Positions 1-9,461 of a stretch of 64,000 nucleotides of DNA are shown here, piece by piece. Below the pieces are notes generated by a model that saw nothing but the letters and a program-made list of their open reading frames with translations, did not search any database and was not told the origin of the DNA. Source of the DNA: Meiothermus ruber DSM 1279 (lineage in GTDB: Bacteria; Deinococcota; Deinococci; Deinococcales; Thermaceae); assembly GCF_000024425.1 (NCBI RefSeq), contig NC_013946.1:1736001-1800000 (forward strand), read 5' to 3'. Numbering within the stretch: position 1 is the stretch's first letter; each line of letters begins with the position of its first letter. The position numbers were made by a program, and so were the translations under genes.

Positions 1-224
1 CCCCGCCCAAACCCAGCCCGGCCCTCCTAGAGCGGGCCCTGGAGCATTTTGGCTTGCAGCCCCACGAAGCCCTGTACATCGGGGACTCGGAGGGCGATTT
101 ACAAGCAGCGCAGGCCATCGGCCTACCGGTGTGGTTTTTGGCCACGCCGCACAACCCGGCCCTCCGACCCCGCTTCGAGTATCCTGCGGAGTTGTTGCGC
201 TCGCTTATGCAAGATTGGAGGTAA
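1..224 (+). CDS. HAD-family phosphatase, C-terminal part
   Basis: Only the last 73 codons are present; the frame is open from base 3 to the TAA at 222-224. The peptide carries the third HAD motif region (KPSPALLERAL, then YIGDSEGDLQAAQAIGLPVW). The lysine and the GDSxxD acidic pair are the residues that hold phosphate and magnesium in haloacid-dehalogenase-type hydrolases such as phosphoglycolate phosphatases. The substrate cannot be told from this fragment. The ribosome site of the next gene (GGAGGT at 217-222) overlaps the end of this gene, so the two are probably co-transcribed. Confidence 0.85.
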   Translation, partial: PPKPSPALLERALEHFGLQPHEALYIGDSEGDLQAAQAIGLPVWFLATPHNPALRPRFEYPAELLRSLMQDWR

Positions 225-233
225 AATTCAGCT

Positions 234-764
234 ATGCGCGTGTGGTGGGCCTTGGTGTTTGTGGCGGTGGGACTGGTGTTTTTTAGCCCCAAAGCCTCGC
301 CCGGCACCCTACAAAAGGCCGACTGGATTGTGGTGTTGGGGGCCGCGCAGTACAACGGCGAGCCCTCGGTGATTTTCCGCAACCGCCTCGAGGCTGCCCT
401 GCGCCTCTACCAGCAAGGGTACGCCCCCCGCATCGCCGTTACCGGGGGCCGCGCCCCTGGCGACCGCTACAGCGAAGGCGGGGTAGGTTGTTCATATCTG
501 GAAGCCAAGGGGGTTCCGCCCGCAGCCCTCTACTGCGAGCAACAAAGCCGACGCACCGTTGAAAACCTCACCAACATTGCCCCTGTGGTCGGCAAGTCCC
601 GGCTCATCATCGTCACCGACGAACCGCATCTGCCCCGCGCCCTGATCCTGGCCGAACAGCTCGGCCTTCAGGCCACAGGGTTTGCCGTACACGGAAACTT
701 TAAGGAGTCCTACCGGTATCGAGAAAGCCTGCTGGCCCTGCTGGCCCGGCTGGGGGTGCGCTAA
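234..764 (+). CDS. YdcF-like (DUF218) membrane-anchored protein
   Basis: A 176-aa protein with one N-terminal membrane segment (residues about 4-19) followed by a DUF218/YdcF domain. It shows the usual family blocks: VVLGAAQYNGEPS, RNRLEAALRLYQQG, AVTGGRAPGDRYSEG, then SRRTVENLTN and IIVTDEPHLPRAL. Some family members act on envelope intermediates (SanA/ElyC type) or bind S-adenosylmethionine (YdcF), but the reaction is not known for most. The ATG at 234 is preceded by GGAGGT at 217-222, 11 nt upstream. It sits 9 nt after the HAD phosphatase gene and probably shares its transcript. Family assignment is firm; function is open. Confidence 0.85.
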   Translation: MRVWWALVFVAVGLVFFSPKASPGTLQKADWIVVLGAAQYNGEPSVIFRNRLEAALRLYQQGYAPRIAVTGGRAPGDRYSEGGVGCSYLEAKGVPPAALYCEQQSRRTVENLTNIAPVVGKSRLIIVTDEPHLPRALILAEQLGLQATGFAVHGNFKESYRYRESLLALLARLGVR

Positions 765-780
765 CACCCCGGTCGGGCGC

Positions 781-1275
781 TTAGCGTTTGAAGCGATCCA
801 GCGAGGCCAGGTAACCCTCGAGCAGGGCGCGAAACTGGCTCACAAACAGGTCGCGCTCGTTGCGCACCTGTTCGATGTCGTTTTTGATGCGCTTCATCTG
901 CTCAATTAGCTCTTGCAGCGCGGCCTGTCGCTCGGACTCGGTCTCCCGCCGGATGAGCTCAGCCTCGCGCTCAGCCTGGGCCTTGATCTCGCGGGCGATG
1001 CGCTCAGCCGCCACCACCGCCCGCTTGAGCTCGGCCTCGCCCTCTTTGGCCTTGGCTAGCTGGGCCTCGAGCTCGCGGATATGGCTGCGCAAGCGCTCGT
1101 TTTCTTCGATGAGGGCGGTCTGGACGTCGGCCACCCGGCCCAGGTACTCCCGCACCTCGGCCACCAAATAGCCGCGCAAGCCCTGGCGAAACTCCTGGTA
1201 GCGGATGTCCAGAGGGGTCAGGTCGCTGCGCTCACCGCGTTCGATGCGAAACTCACCGGTTATACGATCTTCCAC
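781..1275 (-). CDS. divIVA: DivIVA-domain coiled-coil protein
   Basis: A 164-aa protein. Residues about 19-50 ([23 protein letters not shown]) match the N-terminal DivIVA membrane-binding segment, and the rest is a long charged coiled coil rich in Glu, Arg and Ala. DivIVA/GpsB proteins bind curved membrane at poles and septa and recruit partners for division and wall growth. The start is GTG at 1275. No Shine-Dalgarno is visible, but TAGTCT at 1282-1287 (minus strand) lies 6 nt before the start, so the mRNA may be leaderless. It is convergent with the YdcF-like gene and divergent from the inositol operon. Confidence 0.85.
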   Translation of the reverse strand: MEDRITGEFRIERGERSDLTPLDIRYQEFRQGLRGYLVAEVREYLGRVADVQTALIEENERLRSHIRELEAQLAKAKEGEAELKRAVVAAERIAREIKAQAEREAELIRRETESERQAALQELIEQMKRIKNDIEQVRNERDLFVSQFRALLEGYLASLDRFKR

Positions 1276-1281
1276 GGCCTT

Positions 1282-1287
1282 AGACTA
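1282..1287 (-). promoter_or_regulatory. Candidate leaderless -10 box of divIVA
   Basis: TAGTCT on the minus strand ends 6 nt before the GTG start at 1275, placing the expected transcription start on or next to the start codon. No clear -35 box was seen. Confidence 0.35.
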
Positions 1288-1340
1288 CTACACCCACCAG
1301 GCTCCGGGCATTTTCACAAGGTACGGGCTGGCCCCTGGAT

Positions 1341-1406
1341 TTTCGCAATCGAAACTTCATATTTCGTTTATCTTTCGTTATGTAATCAGAATCTTGACAA
1401 ACGAAA
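1341..1406 (+). promoter_or_regulatory. Candidate DeoR-type operator repeats of the inositol operon
   Basis: This stretch holds TTTCG-CAAT-CGAAA (1341-1354), two direct copies of TTTCGTT starting 11 bp apart (1362-1368 and 1373-1379), and the inverted copy AACGAAA (1400-1406). The last copy lies in the spacer of the promoter at 1394-1422. Repeated TTTC-type half-sites one helical turn apart are typical of DeoR-family regulators, and a DeoR-family gene closes the same operon at 12180. The repeats are seen; the link to that regulator is inferred. Confidence 0.6.
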
Positions 1407-1422
1407 GTTCGGAGCATACAAT
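1394..1422 (+). promoter_or_regulatory. Strong housekeeping promoter of the inositol operon
   Basis: TTGACA at 1394-1399, a spacer of exactly 17 nt, then TACAAT at 1417-1422: a near-perfect sigma-70/sigma-A type promoter. The expected transcript starts near 1430 and has a leader of about 75 nt before the binding-protein gene at 1507. Confidence 0.85.
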
Positions 1423-1506
1423 GCCCTCGACCTCAGAGTTAACGGTCACGGCCAAGAAAGGGGCTTCAGCGGTGCTGCCTCGATTTTTGGCAGGGAGGTG
1501 TCTGGC

Positions 1507-2421
1507 ATGAAAAAGGTGTGGTTGGCAGCTTTGTTGGTTTTGGGGATGGGCCTGGCGCTGGCCCAGCAGGTGCGGATCGTGGTGATCTCCCACGGCCAGG
1601 CTTCGGATCCTTTCTGGTCGGTGGTGAAGAACGGGGTGGAGGCCGCCGCCAAGGAAACCGGAGCCCGGGTAGAGTACCGGGCACCCGAGACCTTCGATAT
1701 GGTGCGCATGGCCCAGCTCATTGACGCGGCGGTGGCCTCGAGGCCCAACGGCATCGTGGTCTCGATTCCCGACGGCAAGGCCCTTGAGCGCTCCATCCGG
1801 GCGGCGGTGCGGGCCGGCATCCCAGTGATCTCGATGAACTCCGGCTCCGATGTGGCCGAAAGCCTGGGGGTGCTGGTACACGTGGGCCAGACCGAGTACG
1901 AAGCCGGGTTGGGCGCCGGTAAGCGCATGAAGGCCGCCGGGGTCAAGAACGCCATCTGCATTAACCAGGAAGTGGGCAACGTGGCCCTCGACCTGCGCTG
2001 CAAGGGTTTCTTTGACGGGCTGGGCATTAAGGCCAACGTGATTCCGGTCAAGATTGGCGACCCCACCGGCATCCGCAATGCGGTAGCGGCGGCTTTGCAA
2101 AGAGACCCCAGCATTGACGGGGTGCTGACCCTGGGCCCCACGGCCGCCGAGCCGGTGCTGCAAGCCCTGGAGGGCAAAAAAGTCACCTTCGGCACCTTCG
2201 ACCTTTCGCCGGCGGTACTGACCGCGCTCAGCCAGAAAAAGATGGCCTTTGCCATCGACCAGCAGCAGTGGCTCCAGGGCTACCTGCCCATCATCATCCT
2301 TAACAACTACATCAAGTATGGGCTCCTGCCAGCCAACCCGGTCATCCTGACCGGCCCCGGCTTCGTCACCCCGGAAAACGCGGCCCAGGTGATTGACCTT
2401 TCCAAGAAGGGCATCCGCTAA
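1507..2421 (+). CDS. Sugar/inositol ABC transporter substrate-binding protein
   Basis: A 304-aa periplasmic binding protein of the ribose/galactose type (PBP1-like, Peripla_BP_4). The N-terminus [20 protein letters not shown] is a clear signal peptide with cleavage expected after ALA. The mature part has the fold landmarks [39 protein letters not shown] and [17 protein letters not shown]. The ATG at 1507 follows GGGAGGTG at about 1492-1499. It is the first gene of the inositol operon and is followed by its permease and ATPase, so myo-inositol or an isomer is the likely ligand. The ligand is inferred from context only; ribose-type sugars are the alternative. Confidence 0.88.
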   Translation: MKKVWLAALLVLGMGLALAQQVRIVVISHGQASDPFWSVVKNGVEAAAKETGARVEYRAPETFDMVRMAQLIDAAVASRPNGIVVSIPDGKALERSIRAAVRAGIPVISMNSGSDVAESLGVLVHVGQTEYEAGLGAGKRMKAAGVKNAICINQEVGNVALDLRCKGFFDGLGIKANVIPVKIGDPTGIRNAVAAALQRDPSIDGVLTLGPTAAEPVLQALEGKKVTFGTFDLSPAVLTALSQKKMAFAIDQQQWLQGYLPIIILNNYIKYGLLPANPVILTGPGFVTPENAAQVIDLSKKGIR

Positions 2422-2494
2422 GCGCTTGAAGACGGGCTTGGCTTGGGGGCTCCCTGGGGGGTATATGGGGGAGCCCCCGCGCTCTGGAGGAAAT

Positions 2495-3529
2495 ATGACA
2501 GTGCAGTCGCGCGACGAACGGTTGCAGCCCATTGGCCTCTGGCAACGGCTGCTGTTGCGGCCCGAGCTGGGTTCGATTGCCGGGTTGATTGTGGTCTTCA
2601 CTTTTTTCGCCGTCATGGCTGGCAACAGCGGCTTTCTGACCTGGGCCGGAACCCGCAATTACCTCGAGGTCGCCGCCCAGCTCGGCATCCTGGCCTCGGC
2701 GGTGGCCTTGCTGATGATCGCCGGGGAGTTCGACCTCTCGGTGAGCTCAATGATCGGGGTGGCGGCCATCAGCATGGCCCTGCTGGCCCACCCCGACTAC
2801 GGCAACCTACCCCTGGGGCTGGCCATCCTGCTCACCCTGGGCCTGGCCCTTTCGGTGGGCTACCTCAACGGCTACCTGGTGCTGCGCACGGGCCTGCCCA
2901 GCTTTATCGTGACCCTGGCCATGATGTTCATCCTGGCCGGGGCCAACATCGGTTTTACCAAACTCATCACCAAGCTCACCATCGTCTCGGGCCTGAACGA
3001 GAAAATCGCCCAGGACCCCATCGCCCACCTGTTCACCGGCACGCTGTTGGGCCTGCCGGCGGCGGTCTGGTGGTGGCTGGGGGTGATGGGGGTGCTCAGC
3101 TTCGTACTGCTACGAACCCCTTTTGGCAACTGGATTTTTGGGGCCGGCGGCGACGCCAACGCCGCCCGCAACGTGGGCGTGCCGGTGCACCGGGTCAAGA
3201 TCACCCTCTTCATGCTGACCGCGGGCGCTGCCACCCTGCTGGCCACCATTCAGGTGATGGGACTGGGTTCGGCCAATGTGCTGCAGGGCCAGGGGAAGGA
3301 GCTCGAGGCCATCGCCGCAGCGGTGATTGGCGGCTGTCTGCTCACCGGGGGGTATGGCTCGGTGATCGGGGCCGGCATCGGGGCTTTGATTCTGGCCATC
3401 GTGCAGCAAGGCATCATCTACACCAACATTGACCTGGACTGGTTCAAGGTGATGGTGGGGGGGATGATTCTGGGCGCGGTCATTCTCAACAACCATCTGC
3501 GCAAGCTCTCCATGCAGGTGCGGAGGTAG
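2495..3529 (+). CDS. Sugar/inositol ABC transporter permease
   Basis: A 344-aa polytopic membrane protein of the RbsC/BPD_transp_2 family, with roughly ten hydrophobic segments. Typical blocks are [16 protein letters not shown] near residue 85 and [20 protein letters not shown] near residue 270, the conserved permease loop that contacts the ATPase. The start at 2495 ([12 protein letters not shown]) is chosen because GGAGG lies at 2486-2490. A longer frame begins at 2393 inside the preceding gene but has no ribosome site. It ends 2 nt before the ATPase gene. Confidence 0.88.
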   Translation: MTVQSRDERLQPIGLWQRLLLRPELGSIAGLIVVFTFFAVMAGNSGFLTWAGTRNYLEVAAQLGILASAVALLMIAGEFDLSVSSMIGVAAISMALLAHPDYGNLPLGLAILLTLGLALSVGYLNGYLVLRTGLPSFIVTLAMMFILAGANIGFTKLITKLTIVSGLNEKIAQDPIAHLFTGTLLGLPAAVWWWLGVMGVLSFVLLRTPFGNWIFGAGGDANAARNVGVPVHRVKITLFMLTAGAATLLATIQVMGLGSANVLQGQGKELEAIAAAVIGGCLLTGGYGSVIGAGIGALILAIVQQGIIYTNIDLDWFKVMVGGMILGAVILNNHLRKLSMQVRR

Positions 3530-3531
3530 AC

Positions 3532-4374
3532 ATGACCCCCCTCATCGAACTGCGCAAGGTGAGCAAGTACTTTGGGCCGGTGGTCTCGCTCAAAGACATC
3601 GACATGAAGGTCTACGCCGGGGAGGTGCACTGCCTGTTGGGCGACAACGGCGCGGGCAAGAGCACCCTGATTAAGACCCTTTCCGGGGTACACCAGCCCT
3701 CGGAGGGGCAGATCTTCATGGAAGGGCAGCCGGTGGTCTTCAAGTCGCCCCGCGATGCTTTGGACAGGGGCATTGCCACGGTTTATCAAGACCTGGCCAT
3801 GCTGCCCTTGATGAGCATCAGTCGGAACTTCTTTTTAGGCCGGGAGCCCCGGCGGAAGGTGGGGCCTTTCAGCATCTACGACGCGGCCTTTGCCGCCCGT
3901 GTGGCCCGCGAGGAGATGAAGAAGATCGGGATTGACATCCGCGACCCCGACCAGCCGGTGGGCACCCTGTCGGGCGGGGAGCGGCAGTCGGTGGCCATTG
4001 CCCGGGCCGTCTACTTTGGTGCCAAGGTGCTGATTCTGGACGAGCCCACCTCGGCCCTGGGGGTCAAGGAGTCGGCGGTGGTGCTCAAGTACATCGTGCA
4101 GGCCAAGCTGCGCGGCCTGGGGGTCATTTTCATCACCCACAACGTGCACCATGCCTGGGCGGTGGGCGACACCTTCACCGTGCTCAACCGGGGCAAGAGC
4201 TACGGCACCTTTGGCAAAAACCAGGTGACCCGGGAGCAGCTTTTGCAGATGATGGCCGGCGGGGAGGAACTCGAGGCCCTGGCGGTGGAGCTGGATTTGA
4301 TTGCCCGAAAAGACCCCAGCGCCGCCGCTGCCGCCGAGCACCAGGCCGCAGAGGAGCTGCACAAACCCAACTAG
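3532..4374 (+). CDS. Sugar/inositol ABC transporter ATP-binding protein
   Basis: A 280-aa protein with a single nucleotide-binding domain: Walker [10 protein letters not shown] (near residue 38), Q-loop TVYQDL, signature LSGGERQ (near residue 148), Walker B VLILDEP, and switch histidine in FITHN. Many sugar importers of this class (RbsA, XylG, MglA) carry two fused ATPase domains. This one is a half-size FrcA-like form and should work as a homodimer. The C-terminus is a short Ala/Glu-rich tail. It completes the importer started at 1507. Confidence 0.88.
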   Translation: MTPLIELRKVSKYFGPVVSLKDIDMKVYAGEVHCLLGDNGAGKSTLIKTLSGVHQPSEGQIFMEGQPVVFKSPRDALDRGIATVYQDLAMLPLMSISRNFFLGREPRRKVGPFSIYDAAFAARVAREEMKKIGIDIRDPDQPVGTLSGGERQSVAIARAVYFGAKVLILDEPTSALGVKESAVVLKYIVQAKLRGLGVIFITHNVHHAWAVGDTFTVLNRGKSYGTFGKNQVTREQLLQMMAGGEELEALAVELDLIARKDPSAAAAAEHQAAEELHKPN

Positions 4375-4422
4375 AACCTGGGTTGCCGCCCGCACCAGAT
4401 ATAGAAGTGAGGTTTAGAAGGC

Positions 4423-5433
4423 GTGAAACGACTTAACGTAGCCATGATTGGGGCCGGGCGGATGGGCCAGGCCCATGCCCGGGTGCTGGCGGGCCTCTGG
4501 CACTGCCGGGTGGTCTGGGTGGTGGATCCGGCGGAGGCTCGAGCCAGCGCAGTAGCCGCCGAGCTGGGGGCCCAGGCCAGCAGCCATCTGGAGGAGGCTT
4601 TGCAGGATGCCTCGGTGGATGCGGTGATCATCACCACGCCCACCCCCACCCACGCGCAGGTGGTGGAAGCCGCCGCCAGGGCCGGAAAAGCGATATTCGT
4701 GGAGAAGCCCATCGCCGAGAGCCTCGAGGCTGGAAAACGCGTAGTGCAGGCTATCGAAAAGCACGGCGTCCCCTGCCAGGTGGGCTTCCAGCGCCGCTAC
4801 GACCCGGCCTACCAGCGGGCCAGGGCCATGATCGAGCAGGGGGCTTTGGGCCGGCTGGAGGGCATCCGGCTGGTGGGGCGCGACCCCCACCCACCCAGCC
4901 TGGAGTTTCTCAAGACCAGCGGGGGCCTGCTGGTGGATATGGGCATCCACGACCTGGACTCGGCCCGGTTTTTGCTTGGTGAGGTGCTCGAGGTCGCGGC
5001 CATCGGGGGTGCATTGGCCGAGCCAGGTTTGCGGGAATATGGCCTCTTCGACACCGCCGTGGCGACCCTGCGCTTTGAGAATGGGGCGGTGGGGACGCTC
5101 GAGGTGGCCCTGCGCACCGCCTACGGCTACGACATCCGCTGCGAGGTGCTGGGGGAAAAGGGCCGCATCCACATCGAGTACGACCGAAAACCCCAGCTCA
5201 CCCTCTACGACGCGCAAGGGGGCCATTTTGACCGCCCGCGCAACTTCGAGCAACGGTTCGCCGAGGCCTACCGGGCCGAGCTGGAAGCCTTCGCCCAGAA
5301 CCTACAGGCCGGCCAGCCCCTGAAGCCCGATGCCCGCGAGGCCTGGTACTCGCTGCGCCTGGCCCTGGCCGCCCAGCAAGCCCTCGAGACGGGGCAGGTG
5401 GTACAGGTGGCCGCCCTGGGTTCTCTGGAGTGA
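4423..5433 (+). CDS. iolG: Inositol 2-dehydrogenase-like oxidoreductase (Gfo/Idh/MocA)
   Basis: A 336-aa NAD-dependent dehydrogenase. The Rossmann motif GAGRMG sits near residue 11, the family EKP motif (VEKPIAE) near residue 95, GFQRRYDP near residue 122, and the active-site stretch DMGIHDLDSARF near residue 172. These fit IolG, which oxidises myo-inositol to 2-keto-myo-inositol (scyllo-inosose), the first step of inositol breakdown. The start is GTG at 4423 behind AGAAGG. A paralogue is at 10329, so this copy may instead take scyllo- or D-chiro-inositol. Confidence 0.82.
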   Translation: MKRLNVAMIGAGRMGQAHARVLAGLWHCRVVWVVDPAEARASAVAAELGAQASSHLEEALQDASVDAVIITTPTPTHAQVVEAAARAGKAIFVEKPIAESLEAGKRVVQAIEKHGVPCQVGFQRRYDPAYQRARAMIEQGALGRLEGIRLVGRDPHPPSLEFLKTSGGLLVDMGIHDLDSARFLLGEVLEVAAIGGALAEPGLREYGLFDTAVATLRFENGAVGTLEVALRTAYGYDIRCEVLGEKGRIHIEYDRKPQLTLYDAQGGHFDRPRNFEQRFAEAYRAELEAFAQNLQAGQPLKPDAREAWYSLRLALAAQQALETGQVVQVAALGSLE

Positions 5434-5585
5434 AGAATGCAGAACTCTGTCCAGCGCTTCCCAAAAGATGCGCAACAGCCCACAAAAGACCCGCTTTGTC
5501 CTATGAGTTATCCGCGCAGATCCCATGACAGAAAAACCAAAAGACACCCGATGTTTGGGACTAAAGCCCTAGAAGGAGGTAGCGA

Positions 5586-7460
5586 TTGAAATCCCTGCGT
5601 CTTACTGTAGCCCAGGCCCTGGTCAGGTTCCTCGCCGCGCAGCACACCGAGCGGGACGGCAAAGAACAGCGTCTGATCCGGGGGGTCTGGGCTATCTTCG
5701 GGCACGGCAACGTCTCCGGGCTGGGGCAGGCCCTGGAAGAGTACGGTGACCAGGTCGGCCTGCCCACCTACCACCCGCAAAACGAACAGGCCATGGTGCA
5801 CGCCGCCATTGCCTATGCCAAACACACCCGCCGGTTGAGCACCTTTGCCTGCACCGCCTCGGTGGGGCCGGGCTCCACCAATATGCTGACCGCAGCAGCC
5901 ACCGCCACCGTAAACCGCCTGCCGGTGTTGCTCCTGCCCTCCGATTACTTTGCCAACCGCCTGCCCGACCCGGTGTTGCAGCAGCTCGAGCACCCCACCG
6001 AGCACGACGTCAGCGTCAACGATGCTTTCCGGCCCCTGAGCCGCTTCTTCACCCGCATCACCCGGCCCTCCCAGCTCCTCTCCGCCCTGCCCGAGGCCAT
6101 GCGGGTGCTCACCGACCCCGCCGAGACCGGGGCCGTTACAGTTTGCCTGCCCGAGGATGTGCAGACCGAGGCCTACGACTGGCCCGCGTCCTTCTTTGCC
6201 CCCAGGGTCTGGCGCATCCGCCGCCCCGCCCCTGAGCCGGAGGTGGTGGCCCAGGCCGCCGCGCTGATCCGGCAGGCCCAGCGCCCGCTGATCGTGACCG
6301 GCGGGGGCACGCTCTACGCCGAGGCCCAGGAGGCGCTTGCGGCTTTTGCCCAGCGCTTTGGCATTCCGGTGGCCGAGTCGCAGGGCGGCAAAGGGGCCCT
6401 GCCCTGGAACCACCCCATGTGCGTGGGGCCGGTGGGCGCCAACGGCGGAACCGCGGCCAACCGCCTGGCCCGCGAGGCCGATCTGGTTATCGCCATTGGT
6501 ACGCGGCTGGGCGACTTTGTGACCGCTTCCAAAACCGCCTTCCAGCACCCGGAGGTCAGGTTCATCGGGGTGAATGTGCTGCCTTTCGATGCGGCGAAAC
6601 TTAGCGGCCTCGCGCTGGTGGCCGATGCCCGGCGGGCCCTCGAGGCTCTGGAGGCGGCCCTGGCCGGTTTTGCTGGCACCCAGGCCGCCTACCGCTCGGA
6701 GGTGGCCCAGCTCAAGCAGGAGTGGGACGCGCTGGTGCAGCACTACCGCACCCCCAAACCCGAGAAATCGCAGATGGCCCAGGCCGAGGTGATTGGCCTG
6801 GTCAACGAGGTGTTCGGCCCCCAGGCCACGGTCATCTGCGCGGCGGGGAGCCTGCCGGGCGACCTGCTCAAACTGTGGCGCTGTGAGGATTCCAAGGCGT
6901 ATCACCTCGAGTACGGCTTCTCCTGCATGGGCTACGAGATTCCCGCCGGGCTGGGGGTGGCCCTGGCCGAGCCGGGGCGCGAGGTGGTGGTCTTCGTGGG
7001 GGACGGCAGCTACCTGATGATGAACTCGGAGATCGTCACCGCGGTGGCCGAGGGGCTCGAGTTCACGGTCATTCTGGTGGACAACCGGGCCTTTGGTTCC
7101 ATCCGCGGCCTGCAGCTCTCGGTGGGCTCCCCCTCCTTCAACAACGAGCTGCGGCGGCGCGACGCCCGGACGGGCCGCACCGACGGGGCGGTGCTCGAGC
7201 TGGACTTTGCCGCCCACGCGCGGGCCATGGGGGCGCGGGTGTGGACCCCCCAGAACTACCAGGCGCTGCAAGAGGCCCTGCGGGAAGCCCGCAAAGCCCG
7301 GGGGGTGCGGGTCATCGTGGTGCCGGTGAGCCTGGAGGATCGGGTTCCCGGCTTTGAGGGCTGGTGGGACGTGCCGGTGGCTGAGGTCTCGAGCCAGCCC
7401 GAGGTGCAGAAGGCCCGCCAAACCTATGAGGCCCACCTGAAGAAACAACGTCACTTCTGA
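5586..7460 (+). CDS. iolD: 3D-(3,5/4)-trihydroxycyclohexane-1,2-dione acylhydrolase
   Basis: A 624-aa thiamine-diphosphate enzyme with the three domains of the acetolactate-synthase superfamily. It hydrolytically opens the trihydroxycyclohexanedione ring to 5-deoxyglucuronate. Visible marks are an N-terminal stretch typical of IolD (VRFLAAQHTERDG), the catalytic glutamate region HPQNEQAMVHAAIAYAK near residue 65, and the ThDP/Mg motif GDGSYLMMNSEIVTA near residue 475. The start is TTG at 5586, fixed by a near-perfect ribosome site AAGGAGGT at 5573-5580. About 150 nt separate it from iolG; I see no terminator there. Confidence 0.93.
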   Translation: MKSLRLTVAQALVRFLAAQHTERDGKEQRLIRGVWAIFGHGNVSGLGQALEEYGDQVGLPTYHPQNEQAMVHAAIAYAKHTRRLSTFACTASVGPGSTNMLTAAATATVNRLPVLLLPSDYFANRLPDPVLQQLEHPTEHDVSVNDAFRPLSRFFTRITRPSQLLSALPEAMRVLTDPAETGAVTVCLPEDVQTEAYDWPASFFAPRVWRIRRPAPEPEVVAQAAALIRQAQRPLIVTGGGTLYAEAQEALAAFAQRFGIPVAESQGGKGALPWNHPMCVGPVGANGGTAANRLAREADLVIAIGTRLGDFVTASKTAFQHPEVRFIGVNVLPFDAAKLSGLALVADARRALEALEAALAGFAGTQAAYRSEVAQLKQEWDALVQHYRTPKPEKSQMAQAEVIGLVNEVFGPQATVICAAGSLPGDLLKLWRCEDSKAYHLEYGFSCMGYEIPAGLGVALAEPGREVVVFVGDGSYLMMNSEIVTAVAEGLEFTVILVDNRAFGSIRGLQLSVGSPSFNNELRRRDARTGRTDGAVLELDFAAHARAMGARVWTPQNYQALQEALREARKARGVRVIVVPVSLEDRVPGFEGWWDVPVAEVSSQPEVQKARQTYEAHLKKQRHF

Positions 7461-7472
7461 AAGGAACCTGCC

Positions 7473-8399
7473 ATGGCGATCCGTTTTGGCAACGCCCCCT
7501 GTAGCTGGGGCACCATCGAAGGCTGGGGACAGGGCATCGGCTACAGCCAGATGCTCGACGAACTCAAGGCCAGCGGCTACCACGGCACCGAGCTGGGCGA
7601 CTGGGGCTACATGCCCACCGAGCCCGCCCGGCTTCGTCAGGAACTCAGCTCGCGCGGCCTGAGCATGCTGGGGGCCTACGAAGGGGTCTACCTGCTCGAG
7701 CCCGGCGAACACGCCGCCGGTGAGGCCCGCGTGCTGCGCACCGCCCGCCTGCTGCAAAGCGTGGCCGATCTCAACCAGGGCTGGTCGCCCTTGGTGGTGC
7801 TGGCCGATGAACACAGCCGCGACCCGGTGCGCTTTCAGCACGCCGGAAGAATCCGACCCGAGCAAAGCCTGAGCGCCCAGCAGTGGAAGGTTTTTGCCGC
7901 AGGGGCCAACCGCATCGCTCGAGCCGTCCACGATGAAACCGGGCTGCGCACGGTCTTTCACCACCACTGCGCGGGCTACGTAGAGACCCCCTGGGAGATC
8001 GAGGCCCTGCTCGAGCACACCGACGAACGGGTGCTGGGGCTGGTCTTCGACACCGGGCACTACCTGTACGGCACGGGCCTGAATGAGCCGGAACGGGTGC
8101 TGGAGGGCCTCGAGCGCTTCAAGGATCGGCTCTGGTACGTGCACTACAAAGACTGCCAGCCCCAAATTGCCAGCCGGGCCCGCCGCGAGGGCTGGAGCTA
8201 CAAGGAGGCCATCGGCCAGGGGGTGTTCTGTGAGCTGGGCCAGGGCCAGATTGATTTTGGCGCGGTGACCCGGAAGCTACAAGAGCTGGGCTACGCTGGC
8301 TGGATTACCGTGGAGCAGGACGTGCTGCCCGGCATGGGCCAGCCCAAAGAGAGCGCCCAGCGCAACCGCGAGTATCTGCGGAGGGTGACCGGGCTGTGA
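7473..8399 (+). CDS. iolE: Inosose (2-keto-myo-inositol) dehydratase
   Basis: A 308-aa TIM-barrel protein of the xylose-isomerase-like family. The N-terminus (FGNAPCSWGTIEGW) and the stretch TVFHHHCAGYVETPWEIEALL are characteristic of IolE, which dehydrates scyllo-inosose to the trihydroxycyclohexanedione used by IolD. Metal-binding acids and histidines are in VFDTGHYLYG and VHYKDCQ. The ATG at 7473 follows AAAGGAA. Its TGA overlaps the GTG of iolC, indicating translational coupling. Confidence 0.92.
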   Translation: MAIRFGNAPCSWGTIEGWGQGIGYSQMLDELKASGYHGTELGDWGYMPTEPARLRQELSSRGLSMLGAYEGVYLLEPGEHAAGEARVLRTARLLQSVADLNQGWSPLVVLADEHSRDPVRFQHAGRIRPEQSLSAQQWKVFAAGANRIARAVHDETGLRTVFHHHCAGYVETPWEIEALLEHTDERVLGLVFDTGHYLYGTGLNEPERVLEGLERFKDRLWYVHYKDCQPQIASRARREGWSYKEAIGQGVFCELGQGQIDFGAVTRKLQELGYAGWITVEQDVLPGMGQPKESAQRNREYLRRVTGL

Positions 8400-9409
8400 G
8401 GGCGCTCGAGTTCGACCTGATCACCATGGGGCGCTCGTCCATTGACCTCTACTCCACCGACATCGGCGCAGCGTTCCCCGATATCACCGCCTTTGGGGCC
8501 TACATCGGCGGAAGCCCCCTGAACATCGCGGTGGGGGCGCGGCGGCTGGGCCTCAAAACCGCCCTCCTCACCGCGGTGGGGCCCGATAAGGTGGGGGAGT
8601 TCATCCTGGAGCGCCTCAGGCGCGAAGGGGTGGAGACCCGCTTCATCCCTCAGAAACCCGGCACCCGCAGCAGCGCGGTGGTGCTGGGCATCCAGCCGCC
8701 CGACCGCTTCCCCATCACCTTTTACCGGGAGAACGCCGCCGATATCCAGCTCGGCATTGACGACGTGCTCGCCACCCCCATCGCCGCTTCCAGGGCCGTC
8801 CAGCTCTCGGGGGCGGCCCTGGCCAAGGAGCCCAGCCGCAGCGCCACCTTCTTCGCCGCTGAAGAGGCCAAAGCCGCCGGGGTCACGGTCTTTCTCGACC
8901 TGGACTTCCGGGCCGACCAGTGGCACGACCCCCGCGCCTACGGGGTGCAGGTGCGGGCGCTACTACCTCTGGTGGATGTGGCCATCGGCACCGAGGAGGA
9001 GGTCAACGCGGCCATGCTGCGCCGCCCCGAGGATCTCATCATCCGCGACTCGCAGATTACCGCCCCGGAGATCCGCGGGAACCTGGAGGCCAACCTTCAC
9101 GCGCTGCTGACTAAAGGCCCAGGGGCCCTGGTGGTCAAGCGGGGGGCCCGGGGCTCGGAGGTCTGGCTACCGGACGGCAACGTGATACAGGCACCGGGCT
9201 TTCCGGTCGAGGTACTGAGCGTGCTGGGAGCGGGCGACGCCTTCGCGGCAGGCTTCATCTACGGGCGTTTGCAGGGCTGGGACTGGTACCGCAGCGCCCG
9301 CATGGGCAACGCTTGCGGGGCCATCGTGGTCACGCGCATCGGCTGTGCCGACTTTACCCCTTACCTGGAGGAAGTTCTGGAGTTCATCGAGGCGCGCGGG
9401 GGGTTTTAG
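8396..9409 (+). CDS. iolC: 5-dehydro-2-deoxygluconokinase
   Basis: A 337-aa PfkB/ribokinase-family kinase. N-terminal TMGRSSIDLYS and GGSPLNIAVGARRLG are the IolC forms of PfkB signature 1. The C-terminal signature VLSVLGAGDAFAAGFIYG near residue 280 contains the catalytic Asp and anion hole. It phosphorylates 2-deoxy-5-keto-gluconate at C6, after IolB. The GTG start overlaps the iolE stop by 4 nt. Many IolC proteins carry a C-terminal aldolase-like domain (DUF2090); this one ends at kinase length, so the next step (IolJ) must be encoded elsewhere. Confidence 0.92.
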   Translation: MRALEFDLITMGRSSIDLYSTDIGAAFPDITAFGAYIGGSPLNIAVGARRLGLKTALLTAVGPDKVGEFILERLRREGVETRFIPQKPGTRSSAVVLGIQPPDRFPITFYRENAADIQLGIDDVLATPIAASRAVQLSGAALAKEPSRSATFFAAEEAKAAGVTVFLDLDFRADQWHDPRAYGVQVRALLPLVDVAIGTEEEVNAAMLRRPEDLIIRDSQITAPEIRGNLEANLHALLTKGPGALVVKRGARGSEVWLPDGNVIQAPGFPVEVLSVLGAGDAFAAGFIYGRLQGWDWYRSARMGNACGAIVVTRIGCADFTPYLEEVLEFIEARGGF

Positions 9410-9461
9410 TGCTCCGGCGACCTGTGGGGGTTGCCGCGGGCGCTTCTCTAAATAGAGCCGC

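Noticed and set aside
5508-8165. An 885-codon open frame on the minus strand opposite iolD and iolE
   Set aside because: High GC leaves few stops in the antisense frame. The residues (Gly, His, Gln, Pro-rich) have no family likeness, while the plus strand encodes clear IolD and IolE.
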